From Rickettsia felis URRWXCal2 (GTDB lineage Bacteria > Pseudomonadota > Alphaproteobacteria > Rickettsiales > Rickettsiaceae): a stretch of DNA of 64,000 nt. How positions within the stretch are numbered: the stretch's first letter is position 1; every line of letters begins with the position of its first letter. The stretch covers positions 496,001 through 560,000 of the forward strand of contig CP000053.1 of NCBI GenBank assembly GCA_000012145.1, given 5' to 3'. The notes beneath the pieces are model-generated. The model searched no databases, was not told where the DNA came from, and saw only the letters and a list, made by a program, of their open reading frames with translations. Both the position numbers and the translations under genes were made by a program. Below are positions 10,009 through 19,933 of this stretch, piece by piece.

Positions 10009-11535
10009 ATGTTAACTTTAATAATAGAGGAGGGAGCTAAGATTATCGGTAGTGTTACTAGTACCGGAGGTGTGGCCGGTACTTTAGTGTTCATAGGTGA
10101 TGGAGAGGTTACGGGAGATATAGGTACGGATGATGAAAATAAGCCTGATATTATAGAAATTTCCGGTGATAATACAAAACAAGTAACGTTAAGAGGAAAT
10201 GTACTTGTAAATGATTTAGTTTTTGTTCAAGGTGTTGATTCTTCAGGTAAGGCAAATATTGAGAACGGTTTAGTTGCAAGAAGAGTAGTTTTCAATAATG
10301 AGAATGCAGATGGAGGTACATTAGTAATAAATGCACCATCTGCAGTTAATGCTATAGTAAATCCTAATAACGGTATGATAGTTCTGAATGCTGATTTTAC
10401 AATTAGTGACCCAAGTGCCGGAGATATAAGGGAGATAAAAATAGCTGATAACATAAAATATACGATTGATGCTAAAAGTGGAAATGTAGATTTATTAAAT
10501 AACGGTGCAAAGATAATATTTGAAGGGGCAGGCTCGGAATTAAATTTAATAAATACCGGTAATACGGATAAACAGTTTACGTTATATTCCAACTTAAATC
10601 CATCAGATGCAGAAGATGAATATGGGATAGTAAGAGTAGAGGCAACTACGAACAATCTTACTATAGCAAATAATGGAGGACCTTATACGATAGGGCAGGA
10701 TAATACCCATCGCCTTAAAGAGTTTGAAGTTAAGGGAGCAGGTAATATCGTAATTGATAATACGATATTTACAAAGCAATTTAACATGAATAATACCGGA
10801 CAGGTAACTCTTAATCAGGTCTTAGATTTAGGAGTAGGCGGTGGGGTATTGTTTGCGGCAGATGGCAAGTTAACGGCAAATAACGGGATTAGCGGCAGCG
10901 TAACAACGGCTACAAATGATACAGGCACATTGACGATAGGCACAGGGAATGTAACCGGAGCGATAGGCACGAATGGCGGTAGTAAATTAAAAGAAGTAAA
11001 TTTTAACGGAGTAAGTAACGTAACAAGTATTGATGCAACAATTGTGAAGATTAGTAATGCAGCAGCAAACGTAACGGCAGCTGGGCAAATCAGTGGAGCA
11101 GTAAGTTATACGGCAGATGGCAAGTTAACGGCAAATAATGGAATTAGCGGCAGCGTAACAACGGCTACAAATGATACAGGTACATTGACGATAGGAGCAG
11201 GGAATGTAACCGGAGCGATAGGCACGAGTGGCGATAATAAATTAAAAGAAGTAAATTTTAACGGAGCAAGTAACGTAACAAGCATTGATGCAACAATTGT
11301 AAAGATTAATAATGTAACAGCAGCAGGGCAAATCAGCGGAGCAGTAAGTTATACGGCAGATGGCAAGTTAACAGCAAATAACGGGATTAACGGGGCGGTA
11401 ACAACGAATGATACAGGTACATTGACGATAGGAGCAGGGAACGTAACCGGAGCGATAGGCACGAATGGCGGTAATAAATTAAAAGAAGTAAATTTTAACG
11501 GAGTAAGTAATGTAACAAGCATTGATGCAACGTGA
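10009..11535 (+). pseudogene. Autotransporter fragment 3: third long repeat and tandem repeat block
   Basis: 508 codons in a new frame. It continues as EEGAKIIGSVTSTGG, carries the third long repeat (10486-10846) and most of the tandem repeat array that begins at 10857. It ends SIDAT followed by TGA because four bases present in the neighbouring repeat unit (AATT in GCAACAATTGTGAAG) are missing at 11531/11532. Confidence 0.82.
10486..10846 (+). repeat. Autotransporter long repeat, copy 3
   Basis: Third copy, about 1.5 kb after copy 2; the core protein reads TIGQDNTHRLKEFEV instead of TIGKDNTHRLKEFEV. Its right edge runs directly into the tandem repeat array. Confidence 0.85.
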
Positions 11536-11725
11536 AGATTAGTAATGCAGCAGCAAATGTAACGGCAGCTGGGCAAATCAGTGGAGTAGTAAGTTATACG
11601 GCAGATGGAAAGTTAACGGCAAATAACGGGATTAGCGGCAGCGTAACAACGGCTACAAATGATACAGGCACACTGACGATAGGAGCAGGGAATGTAACCG
11701 GTACGATCGGTACTAATGGGAAAAG
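10857..11725 (+). repeat. Autotransporter tandem repeat array, about 3.5 units
   Basis: Units begin at GCAGATGGCAAG at 10857, 11113, 11356 and (GCAGATGGAAAG) 11601, giving unit lengths of about 256, 243 and 245 bp with a partial last unit. Each encodes ADGKLTANNGISGSV... ending SIDATIVKI.... Units are near-identical and richer in G+C than the surrounding passenger, as in recently amplified DNA. Confidence 0.9.
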
Positions 11726-13940
11726 TTTAAAATTAGTAAATATCGGAGCAAATCCTATTACGTTCTCATCTAATGTATTTGCTCCTGTTGCTTTAACTGA
11801 TCAAAATTCACAATTAACATTAGCAGACGGTATTGTAGTTACCGGATCAGTAACCACAAAAAACAATACAAGAGGAGTATTATCGCTTGGAGTCGGAAGT
11901 AGCATAACGAACGGAATAGGAGCAAATAACTTCAGCTTAGAAAGAGTAGAGCTCAGAGCTGGAGCAAGCAGTTTAGGCGGTAATATATATGCTGGAGCTG
12001 TGAAGCTTATGGCCGATACTTCAGTCGTAACGCTTGAGGATAATGCAAAGGTTTATGGCAGTGTAACAACGAAGACGGACACAAAAGGTGTATTAGTTCT
12101 TGGTCGGAATAGCAGCGTTGCGGGTATCGGAGCAAACGGGTTTGCTCTTGAAAGAGTAGAGATAGGAGCGGGAGCGAGTAGTTTAAGAGGTAATATATTT
12201 ACGGGAACAGTGAAGCTTATGGCCGATGATTCAGCTTTAACGTTAGAGGATAATGCAACAATTCACGGTAGCGTAACAACGAAGACTAATGAGAAAGGTA
12301 TATTAATTTTCAGCCGGAACGGTAGTGTAACGGATAATATAGGGGAAAATGGAGCAGCTTTAGAGAAAGTAATATTTAAAGGTGTAGATACTATAGAAGG
12401 TGCGGCTTATGCTCAAACTTTTACTATAGCAAATGCAAATGCTAATGTCACGGTTAAAGGATTAATGACCGGTGACGTAAATTATGAAGCAGACGGTACA
12501 TTAGCATCCGAAAGTATAATAGGAGATATCGACTTTAAGGGGACTAACGGAATATTTAGTATAAATGACGGTCGTGCAATTGATGGAGCTGTACTTAGTA
12601 CCGGCGGGGTCGGTGGTATTTTAAATTTTAAAGGTAATGCTAATGTAACTCAGAATGTTGGTGCTGATGAAGAAAATAGCTCTGCTACTATAAATATCCA
12701 AGGAGATGATACAACAAATGTATCTCTAGCAAATGATGTATTTGTAGGTGGTGTTAATTTTACAAATAGTGGGAAACTACAACTTAGTAAGAGTTTCTCG
12801 GCAAAGAATGTTGATTTTGGAGCAAAAGGCGGTACTTTAGAGTTTAACGGTAATGATAAATATATTTTCAATGCCGTTATAGCAAACGGACAAACCGGTA
12901 TATTAAATGTTTTAACTAAGTTAGCGGCTACGGATGCAAGCGTTGGTACGCTTAAAACAATAAATATAGGGAATGCTAATGCAGGACAGAGTTTTTTAAT
13001 TGCAGTAAATAATGCTAACTTAGCTCTACTAACTAGTCCAAATAGCAGTATTAATTTTAGTAATGCAAATTCACAATTAACATTAACCGCTCCTGTAGAT
13101 CAAACTGTTACGCTTGCTAACAATTTAAAAGGTGGTGGTATTGTTACTTTAAACGGTAATGGTCATAATTTAGTTGTAAGCGGTAAGAACGGAGCAATGC
13201 TAGGTACGGCAGGTAATGAGTTAGCTGAATTAAATATTAAGGGGGACGTTACTATCACTAATAATTTGGACATCCATAATATTAATAAGTTAAATATTCA
13301 AAAAGGAGCATATTTTACCGATCAAAGTTTAACGTCCGCTAAGGTTGCTGAAATAAATATAGGTCAGCTAATAGATAAAACTTCATATGCAGCTACTTAT
13401 GCTTTAGACGCCGTAAACGGTGATTTCGAGTTAAATACCGGCGGTATGAAGTTTATACATGAAGATTCGGCATTAGATCTTAAAAATAGCTCAAATGCTA
13501 ATGATCATACTATAAATTTACAAACAGAAATATATGTTGAGAATATAGTATTGGATATTCATGCTATTACGCTTAATAGAGTAAATGCAAATATTAGATT
13601 TGAAGATGATACCATATATACCGCAACGGGGAATATAGAAAGTGATATCATAGATTTCCAAGGTAAAGCAGGTGTAATTAATATTGCTGATAATGTAAAA
13701 ATTGATAGTAGAGTTACAAGTACTGCTGATACGAGTGGTATATTGAACTTTGAAGGGGCAGGGGAAGTTACTAAGCTAATTACTAATATAAAAATGTTAA
13801 AAACAGGTAACGGTAATGTAGCATTAACTGCCGGCGGTGATTACTCTATCGGTGAGATTCAAGGTAACGGTAATAATAATTTAACTTTTGGTCCTAATTC
13901 TAGATTAACGACAACTTATATTAATAAGACCGGCGGGTAG
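11532..13940 (+). pseudogene. Autotransporter fragment 4: distal passenger
   Basis: 802 codons. It holds the last tandem unit and then two to three degenerate repeats of the form LERVEIGAGASSLRGNIF (about 11930-12330). It ends at an in-frame TAG (13938-13940) after TYINKTGG; the same frame stays open for about 30 more codons (AVNLIFTDGGSVRNAVG) until a separate frameshift near 14005. Confidence 0.8.
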
Positions 13941-14074
13941 GCTGTAAATTTAATCTTTACCGACGGTGGTAGTGTTCGTAATGCCGTTGGTTCAAATGCG
14001 GCAGTGTCGGTGATATTATCGTAAAAGCAGGTGCGGTAAATTTTGGCAGTACCGTTAAAAGTGGCAATATTATA

Positions 14075-16240
14075 ATGTCAAACGGTGCAGAAATAGAGGT
14101 TAATGATAATATCATCGCTACCGATATTGCAGGTGAAAATGAGAATGACGGTACTTTAAAATTAAACAACAAAGCCCCTATTAATATAACCGGTACCATC
14201 GGGAATAATAATAGTTTAGGTATAGTAGAAGTAGCCGGTAAAGACGTTACTATTACAGGTGAATTAAAAGCCCAAGCTATTAACTTCTCAAATGCAGGAC
14301 AAGAAGCGATATTAACGCTACAAGCGGCAGGTGGAGTTACTAATATTACTACAGCAGGAAATAATCTTCACACTTTAGCAATAACGGATTTTGATACCGG
14401 TAACGGTGCTATTGGGGCTGAAGATCACAGATTAAAAGCAATAGAATTAACAGAAAACGGTTTAGTTACGATAAATACTAAGAATTTTTATTCGGATGTA
14501 ACTACTGCGAATAACGGGCAAGGTAACGTAAAACTTAATATAGAGGGTGGTACTACTTATAATTTAGGAAGTAAAAATAATAGTTTAGCAAGTGTACAAG
14601 TTAGTAAGAATAGTACTATTAAAGGTGATGTATATTCTAAAGAGATTAACATTGATGCAGGTAAGAATATAGATTTTGAACGAGGTAATAATAGAAATGC
14701 TAAAAATATAATTATACAGGATGTTTTAGTAGATAGAGATCTCCTTCCTCGTTCACTTCAGTTATTTACTTATTTAACTGATATTAAAGTAGATAAGCTG
14801 AATTTTGCAGATGCTGCTGCTTCTATACATTTTAAAGATGCGGTTTTAGTAAATGCTGAAATTGACGGCGGCGGTGCTATAAAATTTGATGAAAATGTTT
14901 GGTTAAAAGAAGAAATCAAAAATGTAGAGCGTTTAGAGTTTGGTCCTGAGAAATTTGCTATTCTTGAGAAAAATATTAAAGCAGCTAATTTAGTAGCAAA
15001 TAAAGCAAATATAGTATTATTGGATAATTTAGGAATAGATGCTGATTCACAATTTACGGATAGTGCTTTAGATTTAGCTACTTACGAATTAAAGCATACC
15101 GGAAATGTTACATATAACGGTACTCTTGAGATTATTACGTATTTTGATGTGACTGCGAAATCGGGAGGGCATATATTAGTCGGTAACGGGGCTAATGTTA
15201 ATATGTCGGCTTTAGATAGTTTAGTAATTAAAGTCAAATCACGCTCTGATATTACTAAAATTACTCCTGATACCAAACATGAAGTAATACTAAAAGAAGC
15301 AGGCGGAAATTTTACTCCTGTTGCTCAAAATAAAGTTACTGTTGATACAGGTGGAGAATTAAACAGGTTAATAAGATGGGTAAGATGGGTAAGCGATGAG
15401 AATGGAGTTGTATTACTGAATAATAATGATAACGGTGGCGGTAATCCCGAAAATCCTGATCCAGGAGGCGGTGATCCAGAGAACCCAGGGGACGGTGATA
15501 ACGGTGGAGGAAATCCTGGAGACGGAGAAAGTGGTGTAATAGTGCCTATTTTTGATCCAAAACCGATAAGAGATGAGGTTACGGGTCCTATAGCTCCCGG
15601 TCTTGTAGAGCAATTAATTGGTATCGGCATTGGTAATGAGAGTGATGCAGGTAAAGTATTAAATGATTTAGGATCAACAAAAAATGTTTCAGAAACTTTA
15701 AATCGGTTAGGCGGAAGAATGGATATACGAGAAGTGAGTGAGGGACTTGGAGAGTTTAATATAGAAGAAATACAGGACATATTAACAGATATTTCGGTAA
15801 ATATGGACAGCGTTGTTTCTTCGGGGATTAATGCTAGACTAGGTGAAGTAAATAATAAAGATGAAGGTACATTTAAGCTAAACGGTTTAAATAAACCAAA
15901 TGCTAGTGAAAGTCTTAATAATCAAGCGGCAGTAGCTGCCGGTGATGAGGATAATATCGGTACGGGTATCTGGGGCGTTCCTTTTTACGGTAAGGCTACA
16001 CAAAAATCCCGTAATGATGGGGCAAGCGGATATAAGTCTAAATCTCAAGGAGGAATAATAGGTTTTGATTATGCTCTAAGTGATAGTGTAATAGTTGGAG
16101 CTGCTTATACTAGAGCTGATAGTAAATTACGCCATCAAAATTATAAAGTCGGTGATAAGACTAAAGCTATAAGCGATATATATATTCTATCTATGGACTT
16201 TATAATTGTGGGACAAGTAATTTCTTTGTTGAGGCTATAG
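14075..16240 (+). pseudogene. Autotransporter fragment 5: end of passenger, linker and start of barrel
   Basis: 721 codons from an internal ATG; the open frame really begins near 14010 (GDIIVKAGAVNFGS). It contains an N/G/P/D-rich low-complexity linker (about 15420-15530), an alpha-helical stretch, and the beginning of the beta-barrel (IGTGIWGVPFYGKATQKSRN, then GGIIGFDYALSDSVIVGAAY). A frameshift at about 16191 ends it; the correct frame continues YGLYNCGTSNFFVEAIGSYG. Confidence 0.82.
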
Positions 16241-16395
16241 GCTCATACGGTAGAAGTAGAATTAAGAATTATGAAAAACGTAAGGTTTATACGGGCGATC
16301 AAACTGCAATCGGTAAATTTAATAACACTTCTTGTAGTGGTGAATTACTTGGTGGTTATAATTATTTAATATCTAACTTTACTGCTATAACCCCG

Positions 16396-16707
16396 ATGAT
16401 TGGAACTCGTTATGCTACGTTTAAAAATAATAGTTACAAAGAAACAGGTACTACTTTCCAAAATTTATCCGTTAGAAAAAAATCATATGATAGATTTGAA
16501 GGCATAGCTGGATTAAAAGGCGTAACTAATTTCTTTGTAAGAGACGTAAGAATAAAACCGGAATTACACGGCTTCGTAAGTTACGATTTTAAAGGGAAAT
16601 TACCGAATATTGATGCACGGCTTGATGGAATAGATGAGCCGCTTACAACAGTTAAATTTAAACCTACAAAACTAAATTATAATTTAGGCGGGAGTCTATC
16701 TGTTTAA
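16396..16707 (+). pseudogene. Autotransporter fragment 6: C-terminal barrel strands
   Basis: 103 codons from the first ATG; the frame is open from about 16192. It carries late strands of the autotransporter barrel (RVKPELHGFVSYDF-like segment, then LNYNLGGSLSV). TAA at 16705-16707 interrupts it, but the same frame goes on YNMMEFGIRYNK, which is the expected penultimate strand. The terminal strand ending in an aromatic residue is missing. Confidence 0.8.
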
Positions 16708-17810
16708 TATAATATGATGGAGTTTGGTATTAGATATAATAAACTAGCATCATTAACAGTGCCGCCGTAATGAGGGTTGTCATGCTCATCTTTAGAGATA
16801 ATTTTAGCATTTGCTCTATTATAACGACCAACTTGCCAAGTACATGAATATGAGGTTAGAGCGTCATTAAACTCTATAGCCGGTTTTATGCTGCAATAGC
16901 CTATATCTAAACTATCGCCGAACCAAGAAACTACCGGTGCTATCCATTTAATATTAGGGCAGGTATTTTGTAGCTGATTAAGACTAAATACACTATCTGC
17001 AATATTATAATGATTATGAGAGTTAATAGCCTCATGGCTTATAACGCCGCCATAAGAACTTTCCAAAGTTTTATATTGTACTTCCGTATCGTAAACAAAT
17101 TCGCCTGAACCCGGAATCATATTAATGCTACTAATTAGATTTTCAACTTTTGCATAATTATTAGGCAGATAAATATTGGGTTTTCTTGTTACTTCAAATG
17201 AGAAATTTGGAATAATATTGCTAAAATCTTCTAGAGGTAGTTCCTCAAATACTATATAGCTAAGCGATCTAAAAGCAGGAGTTTTGCCGCTGCCGAGATA
17301 GTTTTCAATTAAAGGATCGGGTAATTGTGTTTCTGAGCCTTTATATAATCTAAAATTATATTTACCTAAATTTATTACCTTATCACCTGCCCATACTTTG
17401 TTAATCTCGGTAATTTCTCCCTCGCAAATACTAACTGCAAAAGAAAAGAAATAGCTATATTCAGTAAAATTAGTAACGGATTTTAAGTTATGAAAATAAG
17501 GGAAATATTCTTTATGACGGGTACTATTTGCTATTTCTTTTATTGTGTCTGCCCAAATTATTTTTCCGTTAACTCTTGCAGTACCGAAAATTAACGGTAT
17601 AGCTTCGCCGTAATTAGCTGTTATATATTTAAAACTTTCTTTGAAATTTTTAATATTGTCATATTCTATCGGTTCGTGATTTAATTGATCTAAATACTCA
17701 CCAAGCATTTTGCCGGCAAATCTTCCCACGCTTGAAAATATGCCGCCTCCAAATGTATTTCCTATGCCGCTGCCAAGCGAGCTAAAAAAACTTCCAAACA
17801 TATTTACCAT
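16704..17810 (-). pseudogene. GTA gp15-like (phage host-specificity/baseplate) protein, N-terminal remnant
   Basis: 368 codons. The N-terminus has a Gly/Ser/Phe-rich hydrophobic stretch (FGSFFSSLGSGIGNTFGGG), then EAIPLIFGTARVNGKIIWAD and FAVSICEGEITEINKVWAG, characteristic of the GTA gp15/tail tip megaprotein family whose members are around 1300 residues. Here only about the first 355 residues remain. The last residues (YLIPNSIILY) are antisense read-through of the autotransporter barrel, not homologous sequence, so the gene has been cut at about 16740. A second in-frame ATG at residue 4 is possible. Most likely non-functional. Confidence 0.82.
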
Positions 17811-17874
17811 ATTATAGTTTAATATGGATTGATATTAGCACTATGATGTGGTAACACTAATAGTATAACTTCTT

Positions 17875-17966
17875 GTCATTGCGAGGAAATTGCATAGCAA
17901 TTGACGAAGCAATCTTGTGCCAAAGTCCTGAGATTGCCACGCTCACTAACGTTCGCTCGCAATGAC
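17875..17966 (+). repeat. Palindromic element, family A (GTCATTGCGAG type)
   Basis: 92 bp with terminal inverted repeats GTCATTGCGAG and CTCGCAATGAC and internal CCTGAGATTGCCACG. Lies between the gp15 remnant and the first DUF2608 gene. Confidence 0.85.
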
Positions 17967-17991
17967 AGAATTAAAAAAATGGAAATCATAA

Positions 17992-18876
17992 ATGTTTAAA
18001 AGATCTTTATTCATCTTACTATTACTTGCTGCTTCCTTAGTTAAAGCAGAAATTATAGAAGTGGATAGTTTAAATAAAATAAAACAAGATTTTAAAGAAA
18101 ATTATAATAAAAATTATGTACCTCAGGATTTATTAGTAGTAACGGTTTTAGATGAATTTTTGTTTAAGTCTTTAGTGCCTATAGGTGAACAAATTGACAA
18201 AGATATTTATCTTACACTAACTCCTCTTTTGCGTAATATTAATAAAAATTCAAAAGCTATTTATATAGATCAATTGATTTTAACTAATGATAGTTATAAG
18301 AAAGAATTACAAGAATCTGATTTTCCAAATTTTGTAAATGAAATGAGTAATAGTAAAATCCCTATAATAGCCGTAAATGATGGATTTACCGGTAATTTTA
18401 ATAATATTCCTAAATTTGAAATATGGTTTGCTGATTATTTAAAGAAAAATTTCAATATTGATTTTTCAAATAGTTTTCCAAACAATAATTATATTATTTT
18501 TAATAATTTAGACAGTTTTGCTAATACTTATCCGGTATTTTATAAGGGTATATTGACGAGTAATAATATATCGAAAGCGGAAATGATGCTCAATTTCCTT
18601 ATTCAAGTGGGATTTATGCCTAAAGCTTTTATAATAATTAGCAATAACATAGAATTATTAAAATCAATGGAGTTTCAACTTAATAGTTATAGTTCTAATA
18701 TATTATTTATTGGTTATCATTATAATAATAAAAATACCCCGGAAAATAAAGATGCTGCATATTATACTAAAATCATTAATGATTTAATATCTCAAATAAA
18801 TAAGATAAAAAGAAATAATCCGCCTCTAAAAACTAACAAGATAAAAGATAAAAATCCTTATGATAAAAATCAATAA
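17992..18876 (+). CDS. DUF2608 family protein, degenerate HAD motif, secreted
   Basis: 294 residues with a clear Sec signal peptide (MFKRSLFILLLLAASLVKA). By synteny and sequence it belongs with the DUF2608 proteins at 18860 and 61365, a Rickettsiales-enriched family related to HAD phosphatases. The site aligned with HAD motif I reads VVTVLDEFLF, so the catalytic aspartates are absent. The Asn/Lys-rich C-terminus ends 17 bp inside the next gene, so the two are probably co-transcribed. Function unknown; if expressed it is likely periplasmic and non-catalytic. Confidence 0.8.
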   Translation: MFKRSLFILLLLAASLVKAEIIEVDSLNKIKQDFKENYNKNYVPQDLLVVTVLDEFLFKSLVPIGEQIDKDIYLTLTPLLRNINKNSKAIYIDQLILTNDSYKKELQESDFPNFVNEMSNSKIPIIAVNDGFTGNFNNIPKFEIWFADYLKKNFNIDFSNSFPNNNYIIFNNLDSFANTYPVFYKGILTSNNISKAEMMLNFLIQVGFMPKAFIIISNNIELLKSMEFQLNSYSSNILFIGYHYNNKNTPENKDAAYYTKIINDLISQINKIKRNNPPLKTNKIKDKNPYDKNQ

Positions 18877-19705
18877 AGTTTTATTGAGCTTACTTTGCTT
18901 AGTTATTTCGTGTGTAAGTTATGGTCAAATTATTCCTACTTACTCCGTAGATTCAGTAACAATGAAAAATTTATTACCGAAGATAGATGCAGATACGCTG
19001 GTACTTATAAATATAGATAATACTATTATAACACCGAAATCCAAATTATTTCGATACCGGGATAATTCTTATATAAATTTTACTAAATATTTATATAGTC
19101 TTGCAGCGGATAACGCATCAGTTAATAAAACTATTGCAAAATTGATAGTGCAGCGTCAAATGATGCTTGTTGAATCTAAATGGGTAGATTTAATTAATAA
19201 GATGAAACAGCAAGGTGCAACAGTTTTAGGTCTTCAAGAAATAACTGCTCCATGTAATTTAATTGAAAATTATGAAGGATGGTTATATACATTACTTTAC
19301 GGACTCAATATTAATTTTACTAATAAAGTTAATGATAAAGATGTATTTAGATTTAATCCAAGCGATGCTGGAGCCCCTATTTTTTATTTAGGTATAATAT
19401 TTACCGGTAATATAAATAGAGTAAAAACTCTTATAGAATTCTTAAAAATTATACCAAAACAACCTACAAAAATAGTAATTTTTGCAAATAATAAAAAAGA
19501 TTTAGAAAATATGGACTCTTATTTAAGCATGGTTGATATAGGATATTATGGAATTGAATATTTGGGGTGGCAAATGTTACCGGGATCACCTGATCATCAA
19601 ATCGCTGAGTTGCAGCAATCTACGTTTTTAAATACCGGTCAGTGGTTAGAAGATGATGTAGCTAGCAAGATGTTAAACATTCCCGATAGCAAATTACAAA
19701 AGTAA
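18860..19705 (+). CDS. DUF2608 family protein, secreted, HAD-like
   Basis: 281 residues. An N-terminal hydrophobic segment (VLLSLLCLVISCVSYG) could be a signal peptide or lipoprotein signal. HAD motif I region reads LINIDNTIITPKSK: the second Asp and the following Asn-Thr are present but the nucleophile position is Asn rather than Asp. The middle (MLVESKWVDLINKMKQQGATVLGLQEI) aligns with the intact paralogue at 61365 ([12 protein letters not shown]...YALTQM). It overlaps the upstream paralogue by 17 bp. Likely exported; activity doubtful. Confidence 0.82.
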   Translation: MIKINKVLLSLLCLVISCVSYGQIIPTYSVDSVTMKNLLPKIDADTLVLINIDNTIITPKSKLFRYRDNSYINFTKYLYSLAADNASVNKTIAKLIVQRQMMLVESKWVDLINKMKQQGATVLGLQEITAPCNLIENYEGWLYTLLYGLNINFTNKVNDKDVFRFNPSDAGAPIFYLGIIFTGNINRVKTLIEFLKIIPKQPTKIVIFANNKKDLENMDSYLSMVDIGYYGIEYLGWQMLPGSPDHQIAELQQSTFLNTGQWLEDDVASKMLNIPDSKLQK

Positions 19706-19785
19706 TATTTTATTGAGAAGGACTTTGTTGCTGAGCTGCTGATGTCATTCCTAGCTAAAAGTGGTGTTGCCCGTAGGGCTCTTAT

Positions 19786-19889
19786 GTCATTCCTGCGAAA
19801 GCAGGAATCCAGAAAAAAAGTATGCATACAGTAAATTTTTAAAATTAAAAGCTCGCTTTATGCTGGATTCCTGCTTTCGCAGGAATGAC
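19786..19889 (+). repeat. Palindromic element, family B
   Basis: 104 bp with arms GTCATTCCTGCGAAAGCAGG and CCTGCTTTCGCAGGAATGAC. A broken left arm (GTCATTCCTAGC) lies about 40 bp upstream at 19744. Confidence 0.85.
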
Positions 19890-19933
19890 ATCGAACACCT
19901 GTAATAATTCGCTATTCGCATTTAATAAATAAT

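Larger units (their letters stand above)
7398..10040 (+). pseudogene. Autotransporter fragment 2: passenger with two long repeats
   Basis: 880 codons if read from a TTG, which is only the first start-like codon after the frameshift. It contains two of three roughly 355 bp repeats (7812-8168 and 8637-8992). Composition is N/T/G/I/V-rich with almost no Cys, typical of a secreted beta-helix. It ends GNVNFNNRGGS before a stop; paralogous passages (GDINFKGNDGVFNLGDG) suggest missing bases here. Confidence 0.8.
6901..16770 (+). pseudogene. Sca-type autotransporter adhesin, decayed into six fragments
   Basis: A giant surface-antigen gene of about 9.8 kb, now inactive. It starts with a signal peptide (MRKKSRILKSFLATASILGL), continues with a beta-helical N/G/T-rich passenger containing long and tandem repeats, a proline/glycine/asparagine-rich linker at about 15420-15530, and a C-terminal beta-barrel translocator from about 15960. 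Lesions: frameshift in a G6 run at 7372-7377; frameshift near 10025-10038; 4 bp deletion after 11531; in-frame TAG at 13938-13940; frameshift near 14005; frameshift near 16191; in-frame TAA at 16705-16707; and loss of the final barrel strand, with homology ending near 16740. The overall design matches rickettsial Sca/rOmp proteins, but the N-terminus is unlike rOmpA and rOmpB as I know them, so I give no Sca number. An SD-like AAGGTTAAGAG precedes the start. Confidence 0.88.

Noticed and set aside
15325..15780. Pro/Ser-rich antisense frame at the autotransporter linker
   Set aside because: Antisense of the low-complexity linker; not a gene.
5268..17810. Complete prophage
   Set aside because: Only a portal, a small companion and a truncated gp15-like gene are present; no integrase, terminase, capsid, lysis genes or att repeats.
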